The notes under the pieces are model-generated. The model was not told the DNA's origin, did not search any database, and saw only the letters and a program-made list of their open reading frames with translations. DNA of 64,000 nucleotides from Bacteroidota bacterium. Its GTDB lineage: Bacteria > Bacteroidota > Bacteroidia > Bacteroidales > Cfx3-03. A program made the position numbers and the translations under genes. This document shows positions 1 to 6,606 of the stretch, piece after piece (positions within the stretch are counted from its first letter, which is position 1; every line of letters begins with the position of its first letter). The stretch lies in the NCBI GenBank assembly GCA_013390605.1, contig JACAUB010000001.1, positions 5,184,754 through 5,248,753 of the forward strand, written 5' to 3'.

Positions 1-1130
1 TGCGCTTTCAAAATGGCTTCAAAAATATGCTCGTTTGCTTTTATCCTATTAAGTTCTTGCATTGCAGGAGATAACAAATGAGCCTTTTTGATAAACGGGA
101 TTGAAAACCATAGCCCCATAACAGGTAATGTAAAACATGCAATAGACTGTAGAAGATAATTATATGGTATATTAATTAAATTCAACAGGCTAAAAGAAAT
201 ACCGGAAGTCAAAAGTGCAATAAAACAAATCCATAATAATATCTGGATACTAAGGCAAAATACGCACCACTGTTTTGCAATTTTGCCCTGGTAATAAACG
301 CTCCAAACTGTATAAGGCAATGCAGAAATATTGATCCAGAACAATAAATCCTTTACCTGCGGAACAAAAAGAAGGCATAATAGGTTTCCGGCAAAAAATA
401 CAAAACCAACCTCGCTCCAGCTAATAATGCCAAATAATTTTGCAGCTGGGCTTTCAAGTACATCATTGCAATGGCTATTTGTTTTTGCCAATGCACAAAT
501 TTTATTTACAAAAGGATTATTCTTGTCTATTGTTTGTATCAATAGCAAAACACTTACGGTGCATCCTGTAATGTAAAGCAATATCAATATGCTATTATTA
601 ATTGGAGAAATAGAGCTAAATGCAAAATTATCATACGTTAACCAAGCTATGATGCATAATAAAATGGAAATTATAAAAGGAAGTCTTAATCGATCAAAAA
701 ACTGTTTCCGTTGGTTCAATACAAAATTCTGCTCACAACTTTTTTCAGAAGTTTCAGGAAGAAGCACAACTCCACTCCATAGTTTTGAAAATTCATCTTT
801 AAGCAGTTTTATTGTTGAACCTTTTTCATTTAGATATTCAACATTGTTGTAGTCAATAGTTGTAACTACAGCAAACTCATGATGGGTTTTAAAATCCATT
901 TGTGCGAGAAAAGGAGGCTCGAGCTTTAATAAATCAATGGTGTCAAGTTTTAAACTTATGTTTTCAACATTATATTGGTATAAAATATCGCTTACCCCTA
1001 AAAGATTTCCAGCGTTCGGATGAAGTTTAATCAACTCATTCAGATATATATCAGTAAATGGTACTTTTAACCTTGACAATAATGAGGGTATGATTGACCG
1101 TCTTTTCTTTAACTTAAAAAAATTAAACAT
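1..1130 (-). CDS. C39-like / vitamin K epoxide reductase (VKOR) family membrane protein, C-terminus missing
   Basis: Reading leftwards from ATG at 1130, 376 codons stay open to the window edge, so the 3' end is missing. Residues 10-125 resemble the peptidase C39-like domain found at the front of Bacteroidota VKOR proteins (LHPNAGNLLGVSDIL; FLAQM; HHEFAVVT), but the catalytic cysteine of true C39 peptidases is absent, so this part is probably non-proteolytic. Residues 150-345 hold about six hydrophobic segments with the VKOR landmarks: loop cysteines C212 and C221 and the active-site CVFC at 289-292. Relatives usually end in a thioredoxin-like domain, which would lie outside the window. Predicted role: inner-membrane thiol oxidation linked to export of peptides. 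The neighbouring LanC-like and LytTR genes fit a RiPP-type cluster. Family call is strong; biological role is inferred. Confidence 0.82.
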   Translation of the reverse strand, partial: MFNFFKLKKRRSIIPSLLSRLKVPFTDIYLNELIKLHPNAGNLLGVSDILYQYNVENISLKLDTIDLLKLEPPFLAQMDFKTHHEFAVVTTIDYNNVEYLNEKGSTIKLLKDEFSKLWSGVVLLPETSEKSCEQNFVLNQRKQFFDRLRLPFIISILLCIIAWLTYDNFAFSSISPINNSILILLYITGCTVSVLLLIQTIDKNNPFVNKICALAKTNSHCNDVLESPAAKLFGIISWSEVGFVFFAGNLLCLLFVPQVKDLLFWINISALPYTVWSVYYQGKIAKQWCVFCLSIQILLWICFIALLTSGISFSLLNLINIPYNYLLQSIACFTLPVMGLWFSIPFIKKAHLLSPAMQELNRIKANEHIFEAILKA

Positions 1131-1306
1131 ATCTCAATTTTAGTATTTACGGTAAAATTATAGTGTTGATAAATAATGATATTTAATATTATATTCTCGT
1201 TAATCTCGCCAATACGTTTATTACTAATTGACACAAAGCTAATATCAGATTTTAAAAGCAGCAATACCTGTTGGTGTGGCTGGTTGAAATCAGGTGTAAA
1301 CAACAT
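1109..1306 (-). CDS. doubtful small ORF between the LytTR and VKOR genes
   Basis: A 65-codon frame runs from ATG at 1306 (a TTG five codons earlier is also possible) and overlaps the start of the VKOR gene by 22 bases. The peptide is hydrophobic and Ile-rich with a single cysteine near the C-terminus. I recognise no domain, no GG-type leader and no clear signal peptide. Position in the same direction, 20 bases after the LytTR stop, is the only support. It may be a small cluster-specific protein or chance in AT-rich DNA. Confidence 0.2.
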   Translation of the reverse strand: MLFTPDFNQPHQQVLLLLKSDISFVSISNKRIGEINENIILNIIIYQHYNFTVNTKIEICLIFLS

Positions 1307-1325
1307 TGAATCTGTATACAAGATA

Positions 1326-1682
1326 CTATTTTGACGTTAATGCCAACGTTTCAATCAGACTATAATATTTTTCCATATTTATTTCAAATAATTGTTTTTT
1401 AAATCTGGAAAATGGAACACAAGTGTTTCCTTTGAGAACAATCTTCTGTTTTTTAATACATTCAAAATAAGAACAGTTGATAATAAATGAGTTATGAATC
1501 CTAAAAAAAGTAGGTTTCAATAAATCGGATTCCATTTTTTTAAGGGAATGATTTGCTTCGATTTTATTTAAATTATTGAGATAAATAATCGAATGCTTAT
1601 TAAATGCTTCGATATATAAAATTGTTTTTTCATCAATTAACATCAAACCTTTTTCGGTTTTAATTTTAAGTGGACTAGACAT
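1326..1682 (-). CDS. LytTR-domain DNA-binding regulator (stand-alone)
   Basis: A 118-residue protein that is essentially one LytTR domain, with no receiver in front. The family pattern is visible: KIKTEKGLMLIDEKTILYIE, then a strand with SIIYLNN, the SLKKMESDL helix, the FRIHNSFIIN core and the VPFSRFKKQL end. LytTR proteins bind imperfect direct repeats and often control peptide or bacteriocin genes. It lies between a degenerate C39-like remnant upstream and the VKOR gene downstream, all minus strand, so it is probably the local regulator of this RiPP-like cluster. How it would sense a signal is not visible, because no kinase or receiver is encoded nearby. Confidence 0.85.
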   Translation of the reverse strand: MSSPLKIKTEKGLMLIDEKTILYIEAFNKHSIIYLNNLNKIEANHSLKKMESDLLKPTFFRIHNSFIINCSYFECIKKQKIVLKGNTCVPFSRFKKQLFEINMEKYYSLIETLALTSK

Positions 1683-1696
1683 CTTAGTGTGGTTTT

Positions 1697-1714
1697 AAAA
1701 ATTTATAAATTTTT
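1697..1714. promoter_or_regulatory. 18-bp AT-only palindrome in front of the LytTR gene
   Basis: AAAAATTTATAAATTTTT reads the same on both strands and ends about 15 bases before the LytTR start codon. It could be an operator or a cruciform, but in such AT-rich DNA it may also be chance. Confidence 0.35.
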
Positions 1715-1872
1715 ATATGCTTTTCAGTCTCAACAGCGTTGATATTTATTATTCGCTGCAATATGCTTCATTAGGTTAATGAAATAAAGTGAATTACATA
1801 AAAATTGCTTTTAACCAGGCTAGTGGTCGATATTTGTATATGCTATAAAGACTTATTGATGTGTTAATTTTT

Positions 1873-2102
1873 TTACTCGATCAAAGGAGATTTTAGCTTT
1901 AGCGATTCACTATTGTCTATTTTTAAGCTTATTTTTTCAAAATCATATTGGAATAGATAAGCACTTCGCTTTAAACAAATTTTAGGATTCTGATGATATT
2001 TAATCAACTCATTGAGATATATGCCTGCAAATGATCTTCAAACTTGACAGTAGTGACAATAAAACGGATTGACTTTTTTTGAAAAATAAAAAAAATGGAC
2101 AT
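1873..2102 (-). pseudogene. decayed second copy of the C39-like/VKOR N-terminus
   Basis: Directly after the LanC-like stop (12 bases) an ATG at 2102 opens a frame resembling the start of the VKOR protein at 1-1130. The first codons give MSIFFIFQKKSIRF; after a frame shift near 2030-2045 the matching sequence continues as AGIYLNELIKYHQNPK and EKISLKIDNSESLKLKSPL, ending at TAA 1873-1875. The intact gene has YLNELIKLHPNAG and ENISLKLDTIDLLKLEPPF at the equivalent places. The copy is thus frameshifted and stops after about 75 codons, before any VKOR segment. This is direct sequence evidence for a past duplication or recombination in the cluster. Confidence 0.75.
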
Positions 2103-2113
2103 TTTTATTGATT

Positions 2114-3148
2114 TTATGATAACAACCAAGCTTCATTCCAAGCACTTCTAAGTTTATAATGGTAATGATGGCATAAGAATAATAAGTTGAAAAAACCATC
2201 TGATTGCTTTTGGACAATAGGCTCAGCATTTAAGGGGTTATCTGTGAGGGGATTGAACCTATTATTAAGATATTTTTGAAATATACTTACATTATTAGTA
2301 GAAATAAATGATTGCATCGACGATTCATATAACATCCTTGCATGGTTTACGCCATTAATATCCTGCAACAATTCGCTGGCAAAAGAATAAGCGTATAATA
2401 AGTTTAAATATCCTTCCCATAAGGATGTCTCCATTAATATTGTTATATTTTGCTTGATAAATGTGATAATCCTGTCAATCAGTTTTTCAATAATCTCCAG
2501 ATTTATTTTTAGATGGTGGGCTTTAGACATGAAAATTAGTGTGTGGGCAACTTCGATCAACCGGTCAGAGTTTGTATGTTGCATTTGAGTGGAGCTAATC
2601 AATAACCCATTTTTTTCGTCTAATAAATCTTCATTAATTTCGTCAATGAGTAGTATCAGGCATTCGTGATTACAAATGTTCCGGTACCGATTATGCATAG
2701 ATTGATAAGTTTGTGTGTTAAGTCTTTTATAGAAATACATTGCTTTACCAAGAGCTCCGTTTTCCAGTGAAATATTTGGCGACTTTGACTCAACAACTGA
2801 TTTATATAACTCATCATCCAATTCATCCAATACTTCATTAGCATCAGCTTTTACATACCCATTTTGTATCATCCACTCGATGCCCCAGCCAATACCCGCC
2901 AACCCGTTTTCAAAATCAACCCCTTTAACATCACAAATATTCTCACTTACTTGGTCCAATAGCTGATTTGCATCTTCTTTAAAATCAGTATCAGGGAATA
3001 AATCAGATAACAAAAAATAAGTTAGGCTAAGCCCGGTTTGGCCTTTTAGTAGTCCAAAATTATTATTATTTAAAATAATTGATTTATCAAGCTCATTCTT
3101 AATAAAATCAGGTGTTATTGTTTCATTTTGAAAATAATTATTATTCAT
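2114..3148 (-). CDS. LanC-like (lanthionine synthetase C family) protein, zinc site not evident
   Basis: A 344-residue cytoplasmic protein with the alpha-toroid repeats of Bacteroidota LanC-like proteins: LLKGQTGLSLTYFLL (about 33-47), GLAGIGWGIEW (about 82-92) and ENGALGKAMYFY (about 129-140). Classical LanC cyclases bind zinc through a WCYG cysteine and a CHG cysteine-histidine pair. Neither motif is present; a CHHYH near the C-terminus is the only candidate and is out of context. Length is shorter than the usual 380-420. It is therefore either an atypical cyclase or a non-catalytic partner in peptide modification. It opens the minus-strand cluster that continues with the C39-like remnant, LytTR and VKOR. 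No LanB, LanM or transporter lies in the window, so the cluster is incomplete here or degenerating. Confidence 0.75.
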   Translation of the reverse strand: MNNNYFQNETITPDFIKNELDKSIILNNNNFGLLKGQTGLSLTYFLLSDLFPDTDFKEDANQLLDQVSENICDVKGVDFENGLAGIGWGIEWMIQNGYVKADANEVLDELDDELYKSVVESKSPNISLENGALGKAMYFYKRLNTQTYQSMHNRYRNICNHECLILLIDEINEDLLDEKNGLLISSTQMQHTNSDRLIEVAHTLIFMSKAHHLKINLEIIEKLIDRIITFIKQNITILMETSLWEGYLNLLYAYSFASELLQDINGVNHARMLYESSMQSFISTNNVSIFQKYLNNRFNPLTDNPLNAEPIVQKQSDGFFNLLFLCHHYHYKLRSAWNEAWLLS

Positions 3149-3258
3149 ATGTCTACAATGTTTTAACTAAAACGATTATTGTTTCGTACATCAAGGAGAA
3201 AGATAAAAGAGAACCTCTACTTGATTCAATGAATTGTTATTCAACATACACACCCAAA

Positions 3259-3266
3259 CAAATATA
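3259..3266 (-). promoter_or_regulatory. putative -7 element for the LanC-like gene
   Basis: The minus strand reads TATATTTG, matching the Bacteroidota TAnnTTTG -7 box. It would place transcription start about 100 bases ahead of the LanC-like start codon. No convincing -33 TTG is seen at 19-21 bases. Confidence 0.4.
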
Positions 3267-3614
3267 ATTCATACGAAGGATTAATACAGTCAGGGGAGGA
3301 CAATTTTCACATTTTTGAACTGCTTTTAGCTATGTGCCTTTGAAAACGTTCCGTAGGCAATCAATAAAATAGTAGCTATTGCAGATATTTATACTTCTTT
3401 TTCACAGGACAGAAGTAGAAGGCGTTTGTTTTTTTAGTCATTCAATATATCATAGGCAACTCTTTTGTGACAAAAAAATTGAAATATACAATAACACTTT
3501 TCTATAAACACTATATACACGAAAAAAGAGGTAATTTATACTGTATAATACTGGAAATTTATTTTTAAAGGAAGTGATTTTTTGAAAACACTAGTATCCG
3601 ACAAAAGGACAAAG

Positions 3615-3651
3615 CTATAAAGGAACCCTAACGGAGGTTCGGCTTCTATAG
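3615..3651. repeat. imperfect stem-loop
   Basis: CTATA, AAG and GAACC on the left can pair with GGTTC, CTT and TATAG on the right around an 8-base loop, with two unpaired bases on the right arm. No T-run follows on either strand, so a terminator role is doubtful. Confidence 0.35.
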
Positions 3652-4101
3652 TTTGTAGATTTGTTTTGCGAATGTCAAATGAGCAAAACTACATTAAATC
3701 TGGATTGTTTTCCTGTGTGACGTTGGTTTGGCAGGGACGGGTCGACTGTCAACTAATTACCGGAATACATTTATAGTATATTCTTGCCAAAAAAAACTCT
3801 TAATTTTTTTAGTATCTTGTTGCTATTATTCTAGAAAGATACAATACGTCTCTAACTAAAGTTTGTTATTTATTGACGTATTTTTCTCAAAAGAGTATTG
3901 AAATGCCGATGATTTACCAAAGCATAAACACAGATGAAGTTACTTACAGAAGAAAAAATTGTTTGAGCTTTAAAATGTTAGAGTCCTAGAGCCTCACTTT
4001 TTGATTGAAATGAAAACACGAATACTTGTAGCCTTATTTATTATATGGCGTATTCTATTGTTTATCAGTATTTAGTTTATTAATGGTTGATTATTTAGGC
4101 A

Positions 4102-4146
4102 TCTCGTGACGAGAACACTCCAACCATTGTGAGAGGGAATGGTTGG
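4102..4146. repeat. two adjacent inverted repeats
   Basis: TCTCGT-G-ACGAGA (4102-4114) is a perfect 6-1-6 palindrome. Six bases further, CCAACCATT (4120-4128) and AATGGTTGG (4138-4146) form a perfect 9-bp inverted repeat with a 9-base spacer, and a near copy, AATGGTTGA, lies at 4082-4090. Function unknown; they flank the decayed HipB region and could be recombination or hairpin remnants. Confidence 0.5.
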
Positions 4147-4289
4147 CTGTAATATTTATTTGGCCCCTTCAGCTAAAGTCATTTTTAATGATGCCAGATC
4201 TCAATTCTTTTTTAAAAGGAAGGCTTAAACTCAAAAGAACCTATATTCTTGTTGTGTTGTACCAGGCGATAGCTCCTACAATGAGAATT

Positions 4290-4451
4290 CTAGATTTTTA
4301 CAAAAGCAATGGTATTTATTCCAGCTTCTTCAGCCAATAAAGCCTGTGTTTTATTTTGTTCTAAACGATGATGTTTAATGAAAGAACACATGGCTTTTAG
4401 TAAAGCGGCATCGCTCATAGCATACCAATTATTGTTAGTCATTTCCATCAT
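4290..4451 (-). pseudogene. truncated HipB-like XRE-family antitoxin/regulator
   Basis: From ATG at 4451 (or 4448) a 53-codon frame reads MTNNNWYAMSDAALLKAM, then SFIKHHRLEQNKTQALLAEE and AGIN. This is the characteristic start of the HipB-like helix-turn-helix proteins that precede hipA in Bacteroidota. The match breaks right after AGIN, where intact relatives continue with the recognition helix; here seven unrelated codons lead to a TAG at 4290-4292. Downstream the minus strand shows scraps such as GSFEFKPSF and RSGIIKND in other frames that resemble HipB C-termini. No hipA is present. The promoter-side palindrome at 4475-4490 survives. I read this as a dead toxin-antitoxin locus. Confidence 0.7.
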
Positions 4452-4474
4452 TAAATGCTTTTATTGATGATAAT

Positions 4475-4490
4475 GTTAGGTACTGCTAAC
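4475..4490. promoter_or_regulatory. palindromic operator ahead of the HipB-like remnant
   Basis: GTTAG-gtactg-CTAAC is a perfect 5-bp inverted repeat with a 6-base spacer, 24 bases upstream of the HipB-like start. HipB proteins repress their own operons through such paired half-sites; assignment here is by position only. Confidence 0.45.
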
Positions 4491-4572
4491 AAATAAACAC
4501 TATTCATAGAAGAGTATATATTTATATAAAAGTTTCGAATTTCTTGATCCAAAATTGATTATTGTTTTTCTG

Positions 4573-4609
4573 AAACCTTCCAGACTTGACTTATTAAACC
4601 TGGAGGTTT
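4573..4609 (-). terminator. possible stem-loop after the uracil-DNA glycosylase gene
   Basis: AAACCTTCCAG (4573-4583) pairs with CTGGAGGTTT (4600-4609) with one bulged T. It lies six bases past the end of the glycosylase gene. No T-run follows, so the terminator role is uncertain. Confidence 0.35.
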
Positions 4610-4614
4610 GTTTA

Positions 4615-5310
4615 TCATCTTATCTTGTTAAACGCATTAATGTATTTTTCAATGTATTGCTGTTTCGACTTTGCTTTATATTGCATTATAAATCTTGGAT
4701 GCTCCAGCGCAATGATTGTTTTAAAGAACCCCATTTCATCATTGATCTGGCGAAGAAATTTTTCATTCTTACCGGTCCCAAAACAAAAGCAGATATCTCT
4801 TTCAACACCGAATGCAAGTTGTTTTTGGATGTTTTCTACAATAAACGGAAATACGGAATTCGTTAATTCTGCGCTATCGTAATAATTATAATTTTTTTCT
4901 TTTCCTTTTACATCGCTGATCGTAAAACCAAGCGGACAAACAGAATTAATGTAAATGTCATTATAGAATTTATCAACGCCACCGTAAGCCTCAATTACCT
5001 CATACACAAATACGGATGAGGGTTCGTGGGTTTCCTTCCCTGAATAATTTAATCCACATTCATTAGTGAGCCTTTTTGTATCCGTAAAGGGAATACCTGT
5101 TACACCTGCGCCAAACCGACCCGGATTTATTCCAAGGATTAGATGTCGTGGATGATTGTCGTTATAGTATTTCTTATAAAAGGACGCTGAAACCGTTAAA
5201 ATATCTTCGTTTCCCCTGAATGGATTCATGATATTGATCCCTTTAGGTAGTGCTCCTTTAAAATCGATGGATTGATTAAACGCTATAATCTTATCTGCAA
5301 ATGTTGTCAT
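4615..5310 (-). CDS. SMUG2-type uracil-DNA glycosylase family protein
   Basis: A 231-residue cytoplasmic protein. Residues about 57-80 carry LILGINPGRFGAGVTGIPFT, the GxNPG-containing water-activating loop of the SMUG branch of uracil-DNA glycosylases, and LEHPRF near residue 206 takes the place of the C-terminal DNA-intercalating HPS motif. Expected role: removal of uracil or oxidised pyrimidines in base-excision repair. It is a single-gene unit on the minus strand, with about 500 non-coding bases upstream and the HipB-like remnant downstream. I chose the ATG at 5310 (MTTFADKII), which gives the full N-terminal helix. Family call is strong; substrate range is inferred. Confidence 0.85.
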   Translation of the reverse strand: MTTFADKIIAFNQSIDFKGALPKGINIMNPFRGNEDILTVSASFYKKYYNDNHPRHLILGINPGRFGAGVTGIPFTDTKRLTNECGLNYSGKETHEPSSVFVYEVIEAYGGVDKFYNDIYINSVCPLGFTISDVKGKEKNYNYYDSAELTNSVFPFIVENIQKQLAFGVERDICFCFGTGKNEKFLRQINDEMGFFKTIIALEHPRFIMQYKAKSKQQYIEKYINAFNKIR

Positions 5311-5462
5311 CTCAGCCCCTTTTTAAATGCGTTTTTAAAAATGTTTTGCCTTAATACTTCTATTTCACATTACACAATTAGTCTACTTTTTGTGTTTTTT
5401 GTAAAGGTCTGTGATATTAGTTGTATAGTCAAGCAAAATACACAAATCGCCACAAAGAATGA

Positions 5463-5499
5463 TAAAAAAAATACCGGCTCTGAAATAAATCAGAACCGG
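5463..5499 (-). terminator. orphan terminator-like hairpin
   Basis: CCGG-c-TCTGA pairs with TCAGA-a-CCGG around AATAAA (one mismatch). On the minus strand the stem is followed by TATTTTTTTT, the layout of an intrinsic terminator. No minus-strand gene lies upstream of it up to 5822, so it may end a small RNA or be a relic. Confidence 0.5.
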
Positions 5500-5795
5500 A
5501 CGTGGTATGGTGTGTTAAAAGGGGTATTCTGTTTAGTTTTGCCAATTGAATATATCGGTAATACTCGTTAATTTAAAGACAGGTGTACCTCTTATTTCGT
5601 ACTCATTTTTTTCTTTCTTTTTATAGTTACTGCTCGGATATTGGTTCTACTAGTTTATGAACTTAGTCAATGATAGGGTTGTGTGTGTCATTTTTTTTGT
5701 CGATTTAATTGAATTGGATGAGACTTTATGAAATTTCTTAGCACTAGAAATACAAAAAAATATTTTTGAAAAAACATAAAGCCTGCTTATAACTG

Positions 5796-5803
5796 TAACT
5801 TTG
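5796..5803 (+). promoter_or_regulatory. -7 promoter element of the sigma factor gene
   Basis: TAACTTTG matches the Bacteroidota TAnnTTTG box and ends 19 bases before the start codon, implying a very short 5' leader. A -33 TTG at ideal spacing is not clear. Confidence 0.55.
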
Positions 5804-5822
5804 TGGAAAATTACATTCATTC

Positions 5823-6437
5823 ATGTCTGAATCTTTTTCAATAGACGAGATCAATGATGCATTGTCGACAGGCAATAGTGCTATTTTTGAAAAGGTTTTC
5901 AAGAAATACTATGTAATGCTCTGCTACGAGGCGAATGAATATGTAAAAGATTCTTACTTAGCTGAAGAGATTGTGGATGATGTTTTTTGCAAGATATGGG
6001 AGAACCGTTCGACGATTGCTATCAAGACTTCATTCAGAGAATACCTGATCCAATCGGTACATTATAAAAGTATCAGTTATCTGAGAAAAGGTAAAAATGA
6101 AAAAGATCTTGTTGACTGGATCGAAGAAAATAAAACGGAACGTTATAATCTGATTTCTCTTGGTGAAACCCCTTTAGACTACATCATATCGGAGGAGTTA
6201 GAAGAAAAAATAGACAGTGCAATCGATTTGTTGCCTGATCAATATCGGAAAGCATTTGTGTTGAGCCGAAGAGAGAGTCTTAAATATGAAGAGATTGCAG
6301 AAAAAATGGATATTTCTGTCAATACTGTAAAATTGTATATAAAGAAAGCACTTTCCAGTTTAAGAGAAGATTTGAAGGACTACCTTTATTTTTTGTTCGT
6401 AAATGCGCTCTATTTCGTTCTGTTCCTGAATTCATGA
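5823..6437 (+). CDS. FecI-like ECF sigma-70 factor
   Basis: A 204-residue sigma factor of the Bacteroidetes FecI type. Region 2 covers about residues 20-95 (FEKVFKKYYVMLCYEANEYV; AEEIVDDVFCKIWENR) and region 4 about 130-190, with LLPDQYRKAFVLSRRESLKY and the helix-turn-helix YEEIAEKMDISVNTVKLYI. The C-terminal tail is unusually hydrophobic (YLYFLFVNALYFVLFLNS). It is followed after 169 bases by its FecR-type anti-sigma factor and then SusC with an STN domain, the classic trans-envelope signalling order. It should direct RNA polymerase to the SusC/SusD promoter when the substrate is sensed. Confidence 0.92.
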   Translation: MSESFSIDEINDALSTGNSAIFEKVFKKYYVMLCYEANEYVKDSYLAEEIVDDVFCKIWENRSTIAIKTSFREYLIQSVHYKSISYLRKGKNEKDLVDWIEENKTERYNLISLGETPLDYIISEELEEKIDSAIDLLPDQYRKAFVLSRRESLKYEEIAEKMDISVNTVKLYIKKALSSLREDLKDYLYFLFVNALYFVLFLNS

Positions 6438-6606
6438 AATAATTGATTTTTTTCTTCCTCTCATATACCCGCAACCGATAAAATTGCGTCTATCATAGTA
6501 AGGAAAAAATGTGTTGTTTATTCATTGTCTGATTTTTTATGCGGTAAGGTGATGAATCAGTATGTGTTGGTAATTATTTTTTGAACATTAAAAGAGATAA
6601 ACTGGA

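Larger units (their letters stand above)
3149..4289. other. gene-poor 1.1 kb stretch
   Basis: No frame of convincing length on either strand. It holds a stem-loop at 3615-3651, a TAGATTTG promoter-like box at 3656-3663 directly ahead of two nested tiny plus-strand frames (3672-3776 and 3679-3720), an isolated 21-codon hydrophobic frame at 4010-4075, two close palindromes at 4102-4146, and fragments after the HipB-like stop that look like decayed coding sequence (about 4165-4289). The stretch reads as an eroded insertion or recombination zone. Confidence 0.6.
5311..5822. other. non-coding interval between the glycosylase and the sigma factor
   Basis: About 500 bases with no supported gene. 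It contains a minus-strand terminator-like hairpin at 5463-5499 that belongs to no visible gene and the sigma-factor promoter element at 5796-5803. A plus-strand 99-codon frame here shows no family features and I do not call it. Confidence 0.6.

Noticed and set aside
331-852. Two plus-strand frames of 81 and 87 codons
   Set aside because: Both are antisense to the intact VKOR gene, whose minus-strand frame is open and homologous throughout.
2038-2229. 63-codon minus-strand frame over the end of LanC
   Set aside because: It is out of frame with both LanC and the C39-like remnant and has no similarity of its own.
4010-4075. 21-codon hydrophobic plus-strand frame (MKTRILVALFIIWRILLF...)
   Set aside because: Looks like an isolated signal-peptide-like stretch; too short, no promoter and no downstream continuation.
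4143-4340. 65-codon plus-strand frame
   Set aside because: It lies opposite the decayed HipB-like sequence, begins inside an inverted repeat and has no recognisable features.
5272-5571. 99-codon plus-strand frame before the sigma factor
   Set aside because: It begins antisense to the glycosylase gene, shows no family features and contains a minus-strand terminator-like hairpin; treated as chance.
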